Part shown: positions 22,801 through 32,341 of the stretch, piece after piece | Numbering within the stretch: position 1 is the first letter of the stretch | Layout: every line of letters begins with the position of its first letter | NCBI GenBank assembly: GCA_047606825.1 | Contig: JASGDY010000055.1 | Location: forward strand, 1-64,000 | Direction of reading: 5' to 3' | Source of the DNA: Rhizosphaericola sp047606825 | GTDB taxonomy: Bacteria; Bacteroidota; Bacteroidia; Chitinophagales; Chitinophagaceae | Length of the DNA stretch: 64,000 nt | Notes under the pieces: generated by a model | The model's database searches: none | Seen by the model: the letters and a program-made list of their open reading frames with translations, nothing else | Told to the model about the DNA's origin: nothing | Position numbers and translations under genes: made by a program

Positions 22801-25800
22801 GTGCTTATTTATCTACAAAATATCTTTCGGTGCAAAGTGTGGTGCTTCCTTGTATTTTGCCTTTTCCGAATATCTGTTGTGGCACAATCCGTCATCTCCG
22901 ATGTCGGCAACCGCATGTCGTTGGACAGGTTTGACCAAGGTGCGTACCCACTTCTGAGAGATTATGATATCCGAGGGGTGGAGGTGGACGATTGCGGAAG
23001 GCATTGGATCGCGTCCAGTGCTGGTCTGTTGCTTTTTGACGGTCATAATGTTTTTCGCCCAGTCAAGCAATTGGCAGATGCCGATGTGTGCAATATCTTG
23101 TGTGATCCCGTTACCCACAATATGTGGGTTTATGCCCAACAATCGTTTGGCATACTGGATCTCCAATCCATGCAATATACCATACTGAAGCGTATAGACA
23201 TAAAGAATACTAGCTGTAATGCTTCCATCAAGGTGGACAGGCTCAACCATGTATCGACCGTGTTTCCCGACAATAGTTTTTTCATGTTTGACAACCATGG
23301 CAAGATACTGCGGCATCTAAGCCTTGATACTCTGTTAGGTGGAAGCCGACCGAGTGGTTTTGGGGTGTCTGCCGATTCCTTATTTTTTTCTAGGTGGGGG
23401 TTCCAGCCCACTATTGTTGCCTATAGCCTGCGCACCGGAATTCACCGGAGGCATGTTCTACGCAATACTCGCCTAAACTGGTTGATCGACGTCGATGTCC
23501 TTGGGACTGGTCAACTTATCGTCGTGGATATATCCAAGGGTTTCTTTATTCTCAACCAGAACACTTACCAGATAATGCCAAATGCAGTATTGGACAGTTT
23601 GAAAAAAGAGAACAAATGCGATGCCTATGGGTTTCAGCGATGGGATGAGGATACGTGGACATTGGTTTTTGGCAATGGAGCGATGTATAATTTTTCCAAA
23701 TATGGAGACTTCAGTAGTGCCGTGTCGATATGCCATGAACCTGACATGATCCCACACTATTACAGACCCTTGGTCAAGAACATCAATGCCCGGTACGGGC
23801 TTCTCTTTAACGAAAATGGATTGTTTTTACTCAATAAGTACAACCATGGAATATCGACTATGCTGCATAGAAACGGAGCTCATGTAAGCAAGGTCAGTAT
23901 GCGGAACATTGTCAGTGACAGCTTAGGTAATCTATATGTAGGCAGCTATCAGGGGCTGTTGTATTTTGACAAGAAGCGGGGAGAGTGGGAGCGGTTTGAC
24001 CACCCAATCCCCAGTATTGGAGGCAAGGAATTGCTGGCCGCACCGATACCGTTCTCTTTGTATTTGGACGGTAATTATTTGTATATCGGATCCGAAGGCT
24101 ATCCTTTTTACAGGTTTAACAGGAGTAGTCGTCGGTTTGAAACGGCATTTTACCAACATCCTGATATTGTGGCCAACAACTTCTGGAATGTCAATGTCAT
24201 TTTCCCCATGGAGGAAAGCCGCCTTTTGCTGTTGGGGTATTCCAGAGGTCTGGCGATGTATGACCTCGATGAAAAAAAGCTCTCTCTGATAAGAAACACG
24301 GAATGGAACAAATCCGAAAACGCCGTATATGTCATTAAGAAATTGTCGGACGGGACCTTGCTGGTAGGCACCAAGCTCGGCCTGTTCAGGCTAGATCCCC
24401 ACACATGGAAGCCCCAATTGTTGACCGCCACCCGGGACGAATCTATCTATGACATACTGGCGTTGCCTGAGCGGAGCGAAATATGGGCGGCATCCGCCTC
24501 CAAAGGCGTGATGGTGATGGACGGGAGAGGACGACTGAAACGCTATATTGGCGTCAAGGACGGACTGTCTTATCCTACTGTTGTCGGCCTGACAAAAGCC
24601 CTGGATGGGGCGGTCTGGATATTGACCAATAATGGGTTGAGCCACTACGATGGCAAGAGGATTGTCAATTATTCCGACCAGGACGGATTGAGTGAGAATG
24701 GGATTAACCGTTTTTCCTATCTCAACGACGGAAAAGGAACGTTGTACATCGGCACCATCAACGGGCTCACAATCCTCAACGAAAAAAAGCTGGAAATACC
24801 GGTTCCGGACCAAGTATTCATTTCACAGATTAAAATCTGGCGCAGTGGGCTATCCGCCTACCAGGAATATTCCCTAGGGCAGATTGCCAAGCTCCGGGAG
24901 CTGACCGTGCAGGTTGCCGACAGAGGCCTCATGCTTAATATGGGAAACTCCAACCTTGCCAACCTGGACAAGATATCGTTTGAATACCGCATATTGGAGA
25001 TTTCCGACGAATGGCGGTCTCTGGGTCATACCGGAGATTTGCGCTTTGACGGGTTACCTTACGGCACGCTGCATCTCCAAATGAGAGCTATAAATAGAAA
25101 CAACCTTGTTTCGTCCAATACGTTGAGCCTCACATTGAAAGTACTCGTCCCGTTTTACAGATCTCCCTATTTTTACATCTTCCTATCTTTAATCTTCCTA
25201 ACACTGGTTGTCGTTTATGATAGGCAAAGGGTTGTGGCCGATCGAAAGTTAAGCACGCAGCGGATGGTGGTGGCACAGACAATGCATGACGAGTTGGGGG
25301 TATATTTTACCTCGATCCGTTACAGAATCGAGATGCTGATGAAGAAAGAAAAAGTGCTTCCGGAGGAACTGGATATTGTACACACATTGTTCAAGCGTGT
25401 TTCTACAGTCATCAACGAGACGTTATGGTTCATTGATGCCGACAAGAAAAACATAGAGAACATCTCCGAGAAATTTGAAGAAATCAACGACATGGTACTT
25501 GTCCCCTGTGGAGCTAAGATTACTACGGAAATGGACATCAATACTTCACCCACCGTACTCACGCCATTGGTCAAACAACAGCTTTGCTATATCTACAAGG
25601 AAGCTGTCCACAATATCGCAAAACATTCCAAAGCTGCGGAGGTACACATCACGGTGAGTATAAATAAGCGTAACATCTGGATAGAGTTTGCCAACAACAA
25701 CATTGTGCACACATCTGAGAAATCCAACCAAATGGGACTGAAAAGCATACAGCAGCGTGCTGAGAAGATTGGTTGCGTTGCTCAATATGCAAAAGCAAAT

Positions 25801-25833
25801 GCATGGTTTAGGCTTGTCGTCAAAAGTGTGTGA
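22801..25833 (+). CDS. Two-component sensor kinase with propeller and Y_Y_Y domains
   Basis: A 1010-aa sensor. The signal peptide (VWCFLVFCLFRISVVAQS) leads into a long periplasmic region of two-component-regulator propeller repeats (GNLYVGSYQGLLYF, GTLLVGTKLGLFRL, GAVWILTNNGLSHY, GTLYIGTINGLTIL). Next come a Y_Y_Y domain near 690-780, one TM helix near 788-808, and a HisKA_3-type dimerisation domain with His in TMHDELGVYFTS near 828. The ATPase domain has an N box KEAVHNIAKHS near 933, but the usual DxGxG box reads FANNNIVHTSEKSNQMGLKSI, so ATP binding may be weak. The start is GTG 22801; no ATG lies before the signal peptide. The layout resembles Bacteroidota sensors coupled to NarL regulators, here the gene directly upstream. 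Confidence 0.88.
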   Translation: MLIYLQNIFRCKVWCFLVFCLFRISVVAQSVISDVGNRMSLDRFDQGAYPLLRDYDIRGVEVDDCGRHWIASSAGLLLFDGHNVFRPVKQLADADVCNILCDPVTHNMWVYAQQSFGILDLQSMQYTILKRIDIKNTSCNASIKVDRLNHVSTVFPDNSFFMFDNHGKILRHLSLDTLLGGSRPSGFGVSADSLFFSRWGFQPTIVAYSLRTGIHRRHVLRNTRLNWLIDVDVLGTGQLIVVDISKGFFILNQNTYQIMPNAVLDSLKKENKCDAYGFQRWDEDTWTLVFGNGAMYNFSKYGDFSSAVSICHEPDMIPHYYRPLVKNINARYGLLFNENGLFLLNKYNHGISTMLHRNGAHVSKVSMRNIVSDSLGNLYVGSYQGLLYFDKKRGEWERFDHPIPSIGGKELLAAPIPFSLYLDGNYLYIGSEGYPFYRFNRSSRRFETAFYQHPDIVANNFWNVNVIFPMEESRLLLLGYSRGLAMYDLDEKKLSLIRNTEWNKSENAVYVIKKLSDGTLLVGTKLGLFRLDPHTWKPQLLTATRDESIYDILALPERSEIWAASASKGVMVMDGRGRLKRYIGVKDGLSYPTVVGLTKALDGAVWILTNNGLSHYDGKRIVNYSDQDGLSENGINRFSYLNDGKGTLYIGTINGLTILNEKKLEIPVPDQVFISQIKIWRSGLSAYQEYSLGQIAKLRELTVQVADRGLMLNMGNSNLANLDKISFEYRILEISDEWRSLGHTGDLRFDGLPYGTLHLQMRAINRNNLVSSNTLSLTLKVLVPFYRSPYFYIFLSLIFLTLVVVYDRQRVVADRKLSTQRMVVAQTMHDELGVYFTSIRYRIEMLMKKEKVLPEELDIVHTLFKRVSTVINETLWFIDADKKNIENISEKFEEINDMVLVPCGAKITTEMDINTSPTVLTPLVKQQLCYIYKEAVHNIAKHSKAAEVHITVSINKRNIWIEFANNNIVHTSEKSNQMGLKSIQQRAEKIGCVAQYAKANAWFRLVVKSV

Positions 25834-27046
25834 GGAAAAGGTTATACATTATAGCGTACACAAGGGGTAAATTAGAGTGTGGCATGTGAAGACACATGCC
25901 ACGGGCGGCCTAATCGCAGTTGGCCTCCTCTTCAACCGCTATAAAATAAGCGTCACTGATTTATCCCTTGCGCAGTATATATCTTTTTCGGTTGTTATTT
26001 TTTTCAAGTGAACGAGTGCATAGCACATATACCCCAGAACCGCCTTGATGCTATAGCCCATTCCATTCTTGAAGAACTACCTATAAGTTAACTGTTCCTG
26101 CAAACACAATTACAATATTTCAAAGAATAAAAATCTAATCAATTCATTTTGTTTGGCTTATAGCGTAACGTTCGTCGCACCATATTGATTTTAAATACAT
26201 TGTTTATGTTATGATCCTATTTAGATTTTGCATAGCAATTTTTAATTGACATTTATACAATAGTTGATTATTAGGTGTAATGTTTAAAACAAAATATAGT
26301 TTATATAAAATTACTAGGAAGTTCGACGAGGTAACCCCGTCTTCGCTTGCTAAAAGACAATCTAAAAAAAATTGAATGGCTTCTTTTATAAACTCATTGA
26401 TAATCATTACGTTTCAAAAACAAAAATACGCTTGATATGTTACTCGCATTGCCATTGACAACCTATTAAGGGATTCGATATGCCCTGTCCTATCACACGG
26501 ATATGTGAATTCCATTTTTGATATAGTGTGTATTAGTTTCTATACATATCTTTGACGCCGAAGAATTTGAAAAGCACAAAAATTGTTTATTATTAATGCG
26601 AGCAAGATATAGTACGGATTTTATTTTCCGAATCCCAATGTTATCAATGCTTTCAGAATTGCAAATGCGTACTAATTTAATAAACGATTAATAACTATGT
26701 ATAAAAGGATAACGTAATAAATCAGTTGTGGAACAGCTATAGTTTATAGGTATGAGGTTTATGGATGATATTCTCGAAAACTTCGTTTAAGTGTGTATAG
26801 CAAAAGCAAAGTATTGGCTATAAATTGCTGGATGTATAGTTTCGGTGCGGAAATTCATAGCTGTAAGTCCTATAGAAAGGCTGTACTATTATTAAAAAAC
26901 GGCTACAAAACATTCATTTTAATAAAATAAAAGATCTTAAATCATTATCTCGACGAGGGGTTTGGTAAGTTTAGTTCATGAAAGCTCTTGCAGTGACGGC
27001 TTCCTTTGACGTAGCCTGTGAATATGCTTAAAAATGTTAATTTCAT
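25834..27046. other. 1.2-kb AT-rich region without clear genes
   Basis: Between the sensor kinase gene and the first polysaccharide gene. It contains a perfect 10-bp hairpin (GTGGCATGTG, AAGA loop, CACATGCCAC at 25879-25902) soon after the kinase stop codon; no T tract follows. Short frames exist on both strands (for example 26204-26407 minus), but none has a recognisable motif. I see no JUMPstart-like element. It could hold the regulatory leader of the polysaccharide operon or remnants of lost genes. Confidence 0.5.
25879..25902. repeat. Perfect hairpin downstream of sensor kinase
   Basis: A 10-bp stem with a 4-nt loop, 46 nt after the kinase stop. The stem is strong but not followed by a T run, so it is a possible RNA-stabilising or Rho-related structure rather than a standard terminator. 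Confidence 0.5.
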
Positions 27047-27856
27047 ATGGACATTGTAAAAATTTTGCACAACAATGTGTCTGTTGGCTCCTATGAAGAC
27101 TTTGTGTCCTGCATAATAGATGCCGCCCAAAAAAAGGAATCCAAATATGTATGTGTCGCCAATGTCCACATGTTGGTGGAGTCAGTACGAGACCCTCGAT
27201 TCAATGCTGTTTTGCAAGATGCTGATATGGTAACACCTGACGGCGTTCCATTGGTATGGTATGCACGGACTGTGCGTAAAGTCAGGCAGCCAAGGGTTTG
27301 CGGGATGGATTTGTTGCCGGACTTACTATCTAAATGTGAACAGGAGTCTTTGTCTGTTTTTATATACGGAGGAAGCAAGGATTATATTAACGCAGCATCG
27401 AATTATCTTTCAGAACAATACAAGGGTTTGAAGATTGCAGGACTGTATAGCCCTCCATTTAAAGACCTTCCATTGAATGAGATGAACAAGGTTTCGGATA
27501 TGATCAATCAATCCAATGCTAATATGGTTTTGGTGTGTCTGGGTTGTCCAAAGCAGGAACAGTGGATGTACCAGATGAAAGGAACCATATTGGCGCCAAT
27601 GATTGGAATCGGAGGTGCGTTGCCGGTTCTGCTTGGATTAAATAAAAGAGCACCTGTATGGATGCAGAAGTCGGGACTGGAATGGACATATAGGCTTTAT
27701 CAGGAACCGAAAAGGCTCTTTAAGAGATATTTTGTAACTAATTCTATTTTTCTATTCTTGTTTGTAAAGGATATTTTTTTATTCAGGCTGCTACACTTTT
27801 CTTCAAAGACGAATACTTTAGAAAACAATAACAATATAGCAGTTGATATTTTATAA
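27047..27856 (+). CDS. WecG/TagA/CpsF family glycosyltransferase
   Basis: A 269-aa GT26-family enzyme. Typical blocks are ANVHMLVESVRDPRF near residue 38, DADMVTPDGVPLVWYAR near 60, SVFIYGGSKD, MVLVCLGCPKQEQWMYQM near 165 and GIGGALPVLLGLNKRAPVWMQKSGLEWTYRLYQEPKRLFKRY near 185-225. Relatives (WecG, TagA) transfer a sugar, often ManNAc, to a lipid-linked first sugar on the cytosolic face of the membrane. So it probably adds an early sugar of the repeat unit. It opens the polysaccharide locus; fcl begins 3 nt after its stop, so the two are cotranscribed. Confidence 0.9.
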   Translation: MDIVKILHNNVSVGSYEDFVSCIIDAAQKKESKYVCVANVHMLVESVRDPRFNAVLQDADMVTPDGVPLVWYARTVRKVRQPRVCGMDLLPDLLSKCEQESLSVFIYGGSKDYINAASNYLSEQYKGLKIAGLYSPPFKDLPLNEMNKVSDMINQSNANMVLVCLGCPKQEQWMYQMKGTILAPMIGIGGALPVLLGLNKRAPVWMQKSGLEWTYRLYQEPKRLFKRYFVTNSIFLFLFVKDIFLFRLLHFSSKTNTLENNNNIAVDIL

Positions 27857-27859
27857 GTA

Positions 27860-28801
27860 ATGATGAACGTTTCTTCCAAAATATACGTGGCCGGACACAA
27901 CGGCATGGTCGGCGGCGCAATAAAAAGGCAGTTGATAGCTCAAGGACACGAAAATGTAATAGGTCGAAGTTCACGGGAGCTTGACTTGCGGAATCAGCAG
28001 CGCGTCAATGATTTCTTTGCTCAGCAAAAGCCGGAGTATGTCTTTCTTGCCGCGGCGCATGTGGGTGGCATCATGGCCAACAACCTATACCGCGCAGCTT
28101 TTCTTTATGACAACCTGATGATTGAAGCAAATATCATAGATGCGGCATATCGTAATGGTGTCACGAAGCTCATGTTTCTGGGTAGTAGCTGCATCTATCC
28201 TAAGTTGGCACCCCAGCCACTGAAAGAAACCTATCTACTTACTGGTCCACTGGAAGAGACCAATGAGCCTTATGCCATTGCCAAAATAACGGGAATCAAA
28301 TTGTGCGAAGCATACCGAGACCAATATGGATGTAACTATGTCAGCGTGATGCCGACCAACCTGTATGGGATTGGGGACAACTACCATCCGGAAAACTCCC
28401 ACGTGTTGCCGGCACTGATCCGTCGTATCCATGAGGCAAAAGAAGGCAATGCACGCTCTGTCACCATTTGGGGTTCCGGTAAACCGTTGAGGGAATTTCT
28501 CTATGCCGACGACCTCGCGGAAGCATGCATCTTCTTGATGAACCATTATGACGGGAAAGAACTGGTCAATATAGGCTCCGGGAAAGAACTGACCATACGC
28601 CAACTGGCCGAGATGGTTAAGGACGTTGTTGGATATGGAGGCGAGATAACGTTTGATACAACCAAACCAGACGGCACTCCCCGTAAACTCATGGACGTAT
28701 CCAAACTGGAAGGTATCGGTTGGAAATACCATACAGAGTTGAGGGACGGGATCGCAATGGCCTATCAGGATTTTTTGCAATACAGTTTTGCGGAGAGATA
28801 A
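27860..28801 (+). CDS. fcl: GDP-L-fucose synthase
   Basis: A 313-aa short-chain dehydrogenase-type epimerase/reductase making GDP-L-fucose from GDP-4-keto-6-deoxymannose with NADPH. The Rossmann motif is VAGHNGMVGGAI near residue 10. The catalytic Ser lies in FLGSSCIYP, and the Tyr-x-x-x-Lys pair in EPYAIAKITGIKLCEAYR near 135. SHVLPALIRRIHEAK and WGSGKPLREFLYADDLAEAC are typical of GDP-fucose synthases. Its partner gmd lies 3.5 kb downstream, separated by the export genes. The putative fucosyltransferase at 36053 is a likely user of the product. Confidence 0.95.
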   Translation: MMNVSSKIYVAGHNGMVGGAIKRQLIAQGHENVIGRSSRELDLRNQQRVNDFFAQQKPEYVFLAAAHVGGIMANNLYRAAFLYDNLMIEANIIDAAYRNGVTKLMFLGSSCIYPKLAPQPLKETYLLTGPLEETNEPYAIAKITGIKLCEAYRDQYGCNYVSVMPTNLYGIGDNYHPENSHVLPALIRRIHEAKEGNARSVTIWGSGKPLREFLYADDLAEACIFLMNHYDGKELVNIGSGKELTIRQLAEMVKDVVGYGGEITFDTTKPDGTPRKLMDVSKLEGIGWKYHTELRDGIAMAYQDFLQYSFAER

Positions 28802-28908
28802 TGGATAATGTTTTTGTAATTCAGTGGGCATGAGGTTAAGCAATCCAAGATTTGACCTAGTCCAATAAGGTAAAACGCATATTTTCATATTTGGCATAAT
28901 AGATAATT

Positions 28909-29739
28909 TTGAGAAAGAGGATATATAAAACAATAGTAGTAGGTGTTTTGACAAGCAGTGTGTTTTCTGCCTGCCATTCGTATAAGAATATTGCCTATCT
29001 AAAAGATGTTAGTGATTCTGCCAACGTGTATGCGCAGGGCGTAGATGTTGCAGCGTCCTCTTCCTCTGGCGACTATGTTGTACGGCCAGGTGATATCCTG
29101 TCCGTCAATGTATTTACCAAAGACGGACGTAGTGCGGCCATTGCAAGCGGCGCGATAGGTGCCGACAACAATGACAATACGTTGAGTGCCATGAGCAGCA
29201 TTACAGGAACTAAAAACAGCACCTCGGGATATAAAGTAGACCTGTCCGGCAATATTGAAGTGCCAAGTGTAGGCATCGTACATGTTGCGGGTTTGGGGAT
29301 CGAGGACGCAAAGGAAGTTGTGCGCCGACAGGCAAAAAATACGTTTAATGATCCCGTGGTCGATATGGACGTACTTAATTTCAAGGTGACGGTACTGGGT
29401 GAGGTTAACCGTCCTGGCACTTACCTTACCGATGGTCGTCCCGTTTCAGTGCTGGACGCCTTGGGCATTGCAGGCGACATGACCATTTATGGCAAAAGGG
29501 AAAATGTGATGATGATAAGAAAAGAAGGAGATAAGAACCATATTGTCCGGTTTAATCTCAACTCTATCAAATCCCTACAGTCGGATCACTTTTATCTTAA
29601 GCAGGGTGATGTCGTGTATGTAGAACCCACCAAGGGCAAAGCGGCAGCCAACGACATGGCGCAGATGAGGACCGTGTCCATCGTGTCGGCATTGTCTTCT
29701 GTTCTAATAGCGCTTATTTATGTATTTATAAAAAATTAG
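28909..29739 (+). CDS. Wza-like polysaccharide export lipoprotein
   Basis: A 276-aa outer-membrane export protein. The lipoprotein signal peptide ends at TSSVFSACHSYKNIAYLKD (lipobox VFSAC). The polysaccharide export domain starts at GDYVVRPGDILSVNVFTKDG near residue 55 and continues with SGNIEVPSVGIVHVAGL. An SLBB-type domain follows (VTVLGEVNRPGTYLTDGRPVSVLDALGIAGD). A C-terminal helix (VSIVSALSSVLIALIYVFIKN) would form the outer-membrane pore helix. The start is TTG at 28909 because no ATG lies before the signal sequence. The tyrosine kinase partner follows 232 nt later. Confidence 0.9.
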   Translation: MRKRIYKTIVVGVLTSSVFSACHSYKNIAYLKDVSDSANVYAQGVDVAASSSSGDYVVRPGDILSVNVFTKDGRSAAIASGAIGADNNDNTLSAMSSITGTKNSTSGYKVDLSGNIEVPSVGIVHVAGLGIEDAKEVVRRQAKNTFNDPVVDMDVLNFKVTVLGEVNRPGTYLTDGRPVSVLDALGIAGDMTIYGKRENVMMIRKEGDKNHIVRFNLNSIKSLQSDHFYLKQGDVVYVEPTKGKAAANDMAQMRTVSIVSALSSVLIALIYVFIKN

Positions 29740-29971
29740 TGTCTTCAATAGGGAGTATATATCAAAAATACACCGTCGTTTTTCTCACAATAGAGCAAAG
29801 GTTCAATCGTACTATTTCAAAGATCAAAGTCACATACCTGAATCTGTTTAGACATGGTGAAAAAGGAGATTTAGACTTCCGTCCGAACAAAACAACCTCG
29901 GATACTTATCGGCAAAATAAAGTGCCAAAACAATTCATTTTTATTCATAAAGGACTTTAATACATATAATC

Positions 29972-32311
29972 GTGGGCAAATATCAAAGTGATGTGGATTG
30001 GGATATAGACCGAGGGCAGGTAGGCTTTGACTTCTCTGCACTATTGCAAAAGGTAAAATCTTTGTGGGCGTGGATGCTAATGAGCGTTTCTGCGTTCCTC
30101 TCCATTGCGGTACTTTACCTTTATTGTACGCCTAAAGTGTACAAATCCTCGGCTCAACTTTTGATCAAAAACAATGACAACAAGATGTCCGGTGGGGGGT
30201 CTGGTACTTTCTCCACTCTGCAGGATTTGGGAATTATAAGAGGCAGCTATAACGTCAACAATGAAGAAGGCGTACTGCAAAGTTTTATTTTGATGAGCCG
30301 GGTAGTCCGTGATTTGGACCTTAATGCTGCTCTATCGGCCAAGTCCGGATTAAAGACCCTGTCGCTTTATGGCAGTAACAGCCCTTACAACATTCGTCTA
30401 TTGGATGACCGATCTGATTCCACAGCTATTTTGCCTGTCTATCGGATTATTGATAAAGGAACTTCCTTTTTACTGCGTTCGGAAGGGTCGAAAGATATTG
30501 TGGGCAGTTGGGAGCGACCACTTAATCTACCAGAAGCCGATATTGTAGTGTCTCGCAATACTGTTGCAAAGTTTGATGGGGACAAGACCAAAATCTTTTT
30601 TTCCGTCCAACCTTTCAAAGCGACCACCAATGCATTGCGGAAGCAATTAAGCGTTTCATTGCCAGACAAAAATGCCGACCTCATCAACCTGAGCATCTCC
30701 AATTCCGTTCAGGAGAGAGGCGACGCCATTCTCAATACATTGATCAAGGAATACCTGCAAAGTAATATAGAAGACAACCGCCTTATCGCGGACAGTACGA
30801 TTTCTTTTGTCAACCAACGGATTGACAGCGTAGGGCGTGAACTCGGAATCGTGGAGCATACGATTTCGCAATTCAAGGAACAGAACAAAATCACAGATCT
30901 TTCAGAACAGGGAAAAATGCTGGTCAGTGTAGCAGCCGATGCCAACCAAAAGTTAGGAGAACAGTCCACTTTATTAAACGTGGTGACTGCCCTCGAAAGC
31001 TATATGCAAAAGAATATAGGCGTAACCAGCATCATCCCTGCGTCTCTCATGGTAGAGGACGGGACGCTTACTGGCTACCTCCAGAATTACAATCAATTGG
31101 TTATTCATCGGCAACAGTTGATACTCAATTATAATCCGGGAAGCGATATCGTCAAAAACGTGGATCAGCAAATCATAAACCTAAGGCAGGATATATTGAA
31201 TAGTTTGCGTTCCATCAAAAACTCCGCAACAATAGTGGTATCAGATTTGACACGGCGCAACCGTCTTTTTGAACAGCAGATGGAAACGGTACCCAATAAG
31301 GAAAAAACCTTGATCGGTATCATGCGTCAGCAGAGCCTTAAACAAGACCTCTACTTGTTCCTGTTGCAGAAAAAAGAAGAAGCAGAGATAACCAAAAATT
31401 CCACCATCGCCAATGCCAAAGTCGTGGACTATGCCCAAACCGACGACAGGCCTGTAGCCCCTAGGAAACCACAGATTTTGGCGATTGCACTACTGGCAGG
31501 GATTGTCATGCCATTTGCCGTCAGTTATCTTTTCCAATTGCTCAATACCAATGTCATCAACGCGGCAGACCTTAGAAAGCATACCTCCATACCGCTATTG
31601 GCAGAGCTCGGTAAATATGATGGCGAGGGGGAGGTTATCGACGGTGGAAGACTGCATAACAACCTTATCAGTGAGCAGTTCAGGATATTACGCACCAATC
31701 TAAGTTTTTTGGCGGCAGACTGTCCGCACAAGATCGTTGCGATTACGTCAAGCATGTCCGGTGAAGGAAAATCGTTTATTGCCATCCACCTCGCCCAATT
31801 CCTTAGCTTAGCTGGCAAGAGAGTACTACTAATGGAAATGGATTTGCGCCATCCTAAAGTATTGCAATATATGGGATTAACCCCTGGTGTAGGCTTTACC
31901 AATTATATCATAGACCACACAGTGTCCGCCGAAGCAATTATTAGAAATTATGCCAAGGACGCATGTTCTTTTGACATCATTGGCTCTGGCCCCATACCTC
32001 CCAATGCTGCCGAGCTGATCGGCAACCAACGTACCGAGATGTTGCTGGAACGCCTGCGTGGCCAATATGATTATATTATTATCGATACTGCCCCGTGTAT
32101 CGTGACAGATGCCGTTTTGCTTTCGCAAAAGTCCGATATTACCCTTTTTGTCGTACGTTCCAAAGTGACGCCGGTCAAACAATTACAGAATGTCAGAGAA
32201 CTACAGTTAAATGGTCGACTTAAAAATACGCAAATCGTACTTAATGGCATAGACTACAAACGGTTAGGCTATTATGGATACTACAATTACACACATAGTT
32301 ATACCTCCTAA
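29972..32311 (+). CDS. Wzc-like polysaccharide tyrosine autokinase
   Basis: A 779-aa inner-membrane BY-kinase controlling chain length and export. A TM helix lies near residue 35. The Wzz/coiled-coil periplasmic domain spans about 60-490 (ERGDAILNTLIKEYL ... LGIVEHTISQFKEQNKI), with a GNVR-type region before the second TM helix at about 500-520. The kinase domain has Walker A TSSMSGEGKSF near 590, Walker A' LLMEMDLRHP near 619 and Walker B YIIIDTAPC near 700. The C-terminal tail YKRLGYYGYYNYTHSYTS holds the tyrosine cluster that is autophosphorylated. The start is GTG 29972. It follows the Wza-like gene, matching the usual wza-wzc pairing. No Wzb-type phosphatase is visible. Confidence 0.93.
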   Translation: MGKYQSDVDWDIDRGQVGFDFSALLQKVKSLWAWMLMSVSAFLSIAVLYLYCTPKVYKSSAQLLIKNNDNKMSGGGSGTFSTLQDLGIIRGSYNVNNEEGVLQSFILMSRVVRDLDLNAALSAKSGLKTLSLYGSNSPYNIRLLDDRSDSTAILPVYRIIDKGTSFLLRSEGSKDIVGSWERPLNLPEADIVVSRNTVAKFDGDKTKIFFSVQPFKATTNALRKQLSVSLPDKNADLINLSISNSVQERGDAILNTLIKEYLQSNIEDNRLIADSTISFVNQRIDSVGRELGIVEHTISQFKEQNKITDLSEQGKMLVSVAADANQKLGEQSTLLNVVTALESYMQKNIGVTSIIPASLMVEDGTLTGYLQNYNQLVIHRQQLILNYNPGSDIVKNVDQQIINLRQDILNSLRSIKNSATIVVSDLTRRNRLFEQQMETVPNKEKTLIGIMRQQSLKQDLYLFLLQKKEEAEITKNSTIANAKVVDYAQTDDRPVAPRKPQILAIALLAGIVMPFAVSYLFQLLNTNVINAADLRKHTSIPLLAELGKYDGEGEVIDGGRLHNNLISEQFRILRTNLSFLAADCPHKIVAITSSMSGEGKSFIAIHLAQFLSLAGKRVLLMEMDLRHPKVLQYMGLTPGVGFTNYIIDHTVSAEAIIRNYAKDACSFDIIGSGPIPPNAAELIGNQRTEMLLERLRGQYDYIIIDTAPCIVTDAVLLSQKSDITLFVVRSKVTPVKQLQNVRELQLNGRLKNTQIVLNGIDYKRLGYYGYYNYTHSYTS

Positions 32312-32341
32312 ACATACATATACCTCTAAAAAGTTAATAAC

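Noticed and set aside
26204..26407. 67-aa minus-strand frame in the large gap
   Set aside because: No motif, low complexity and no initiation signal; likely chance.
26940..27046. JUMPstart/ops element upstream of the sugar locus
   Set aside because: The sequence shows no convincing match to the GGCGGTAGC core.
29739..29960. 73-aa frame between the wza- and wzc-like genes
   Set aside because: It needs a GTG start overlapping the previous stop, has no motif, and is not typical of wza-wzc pairs; kept only as a remote possibility.
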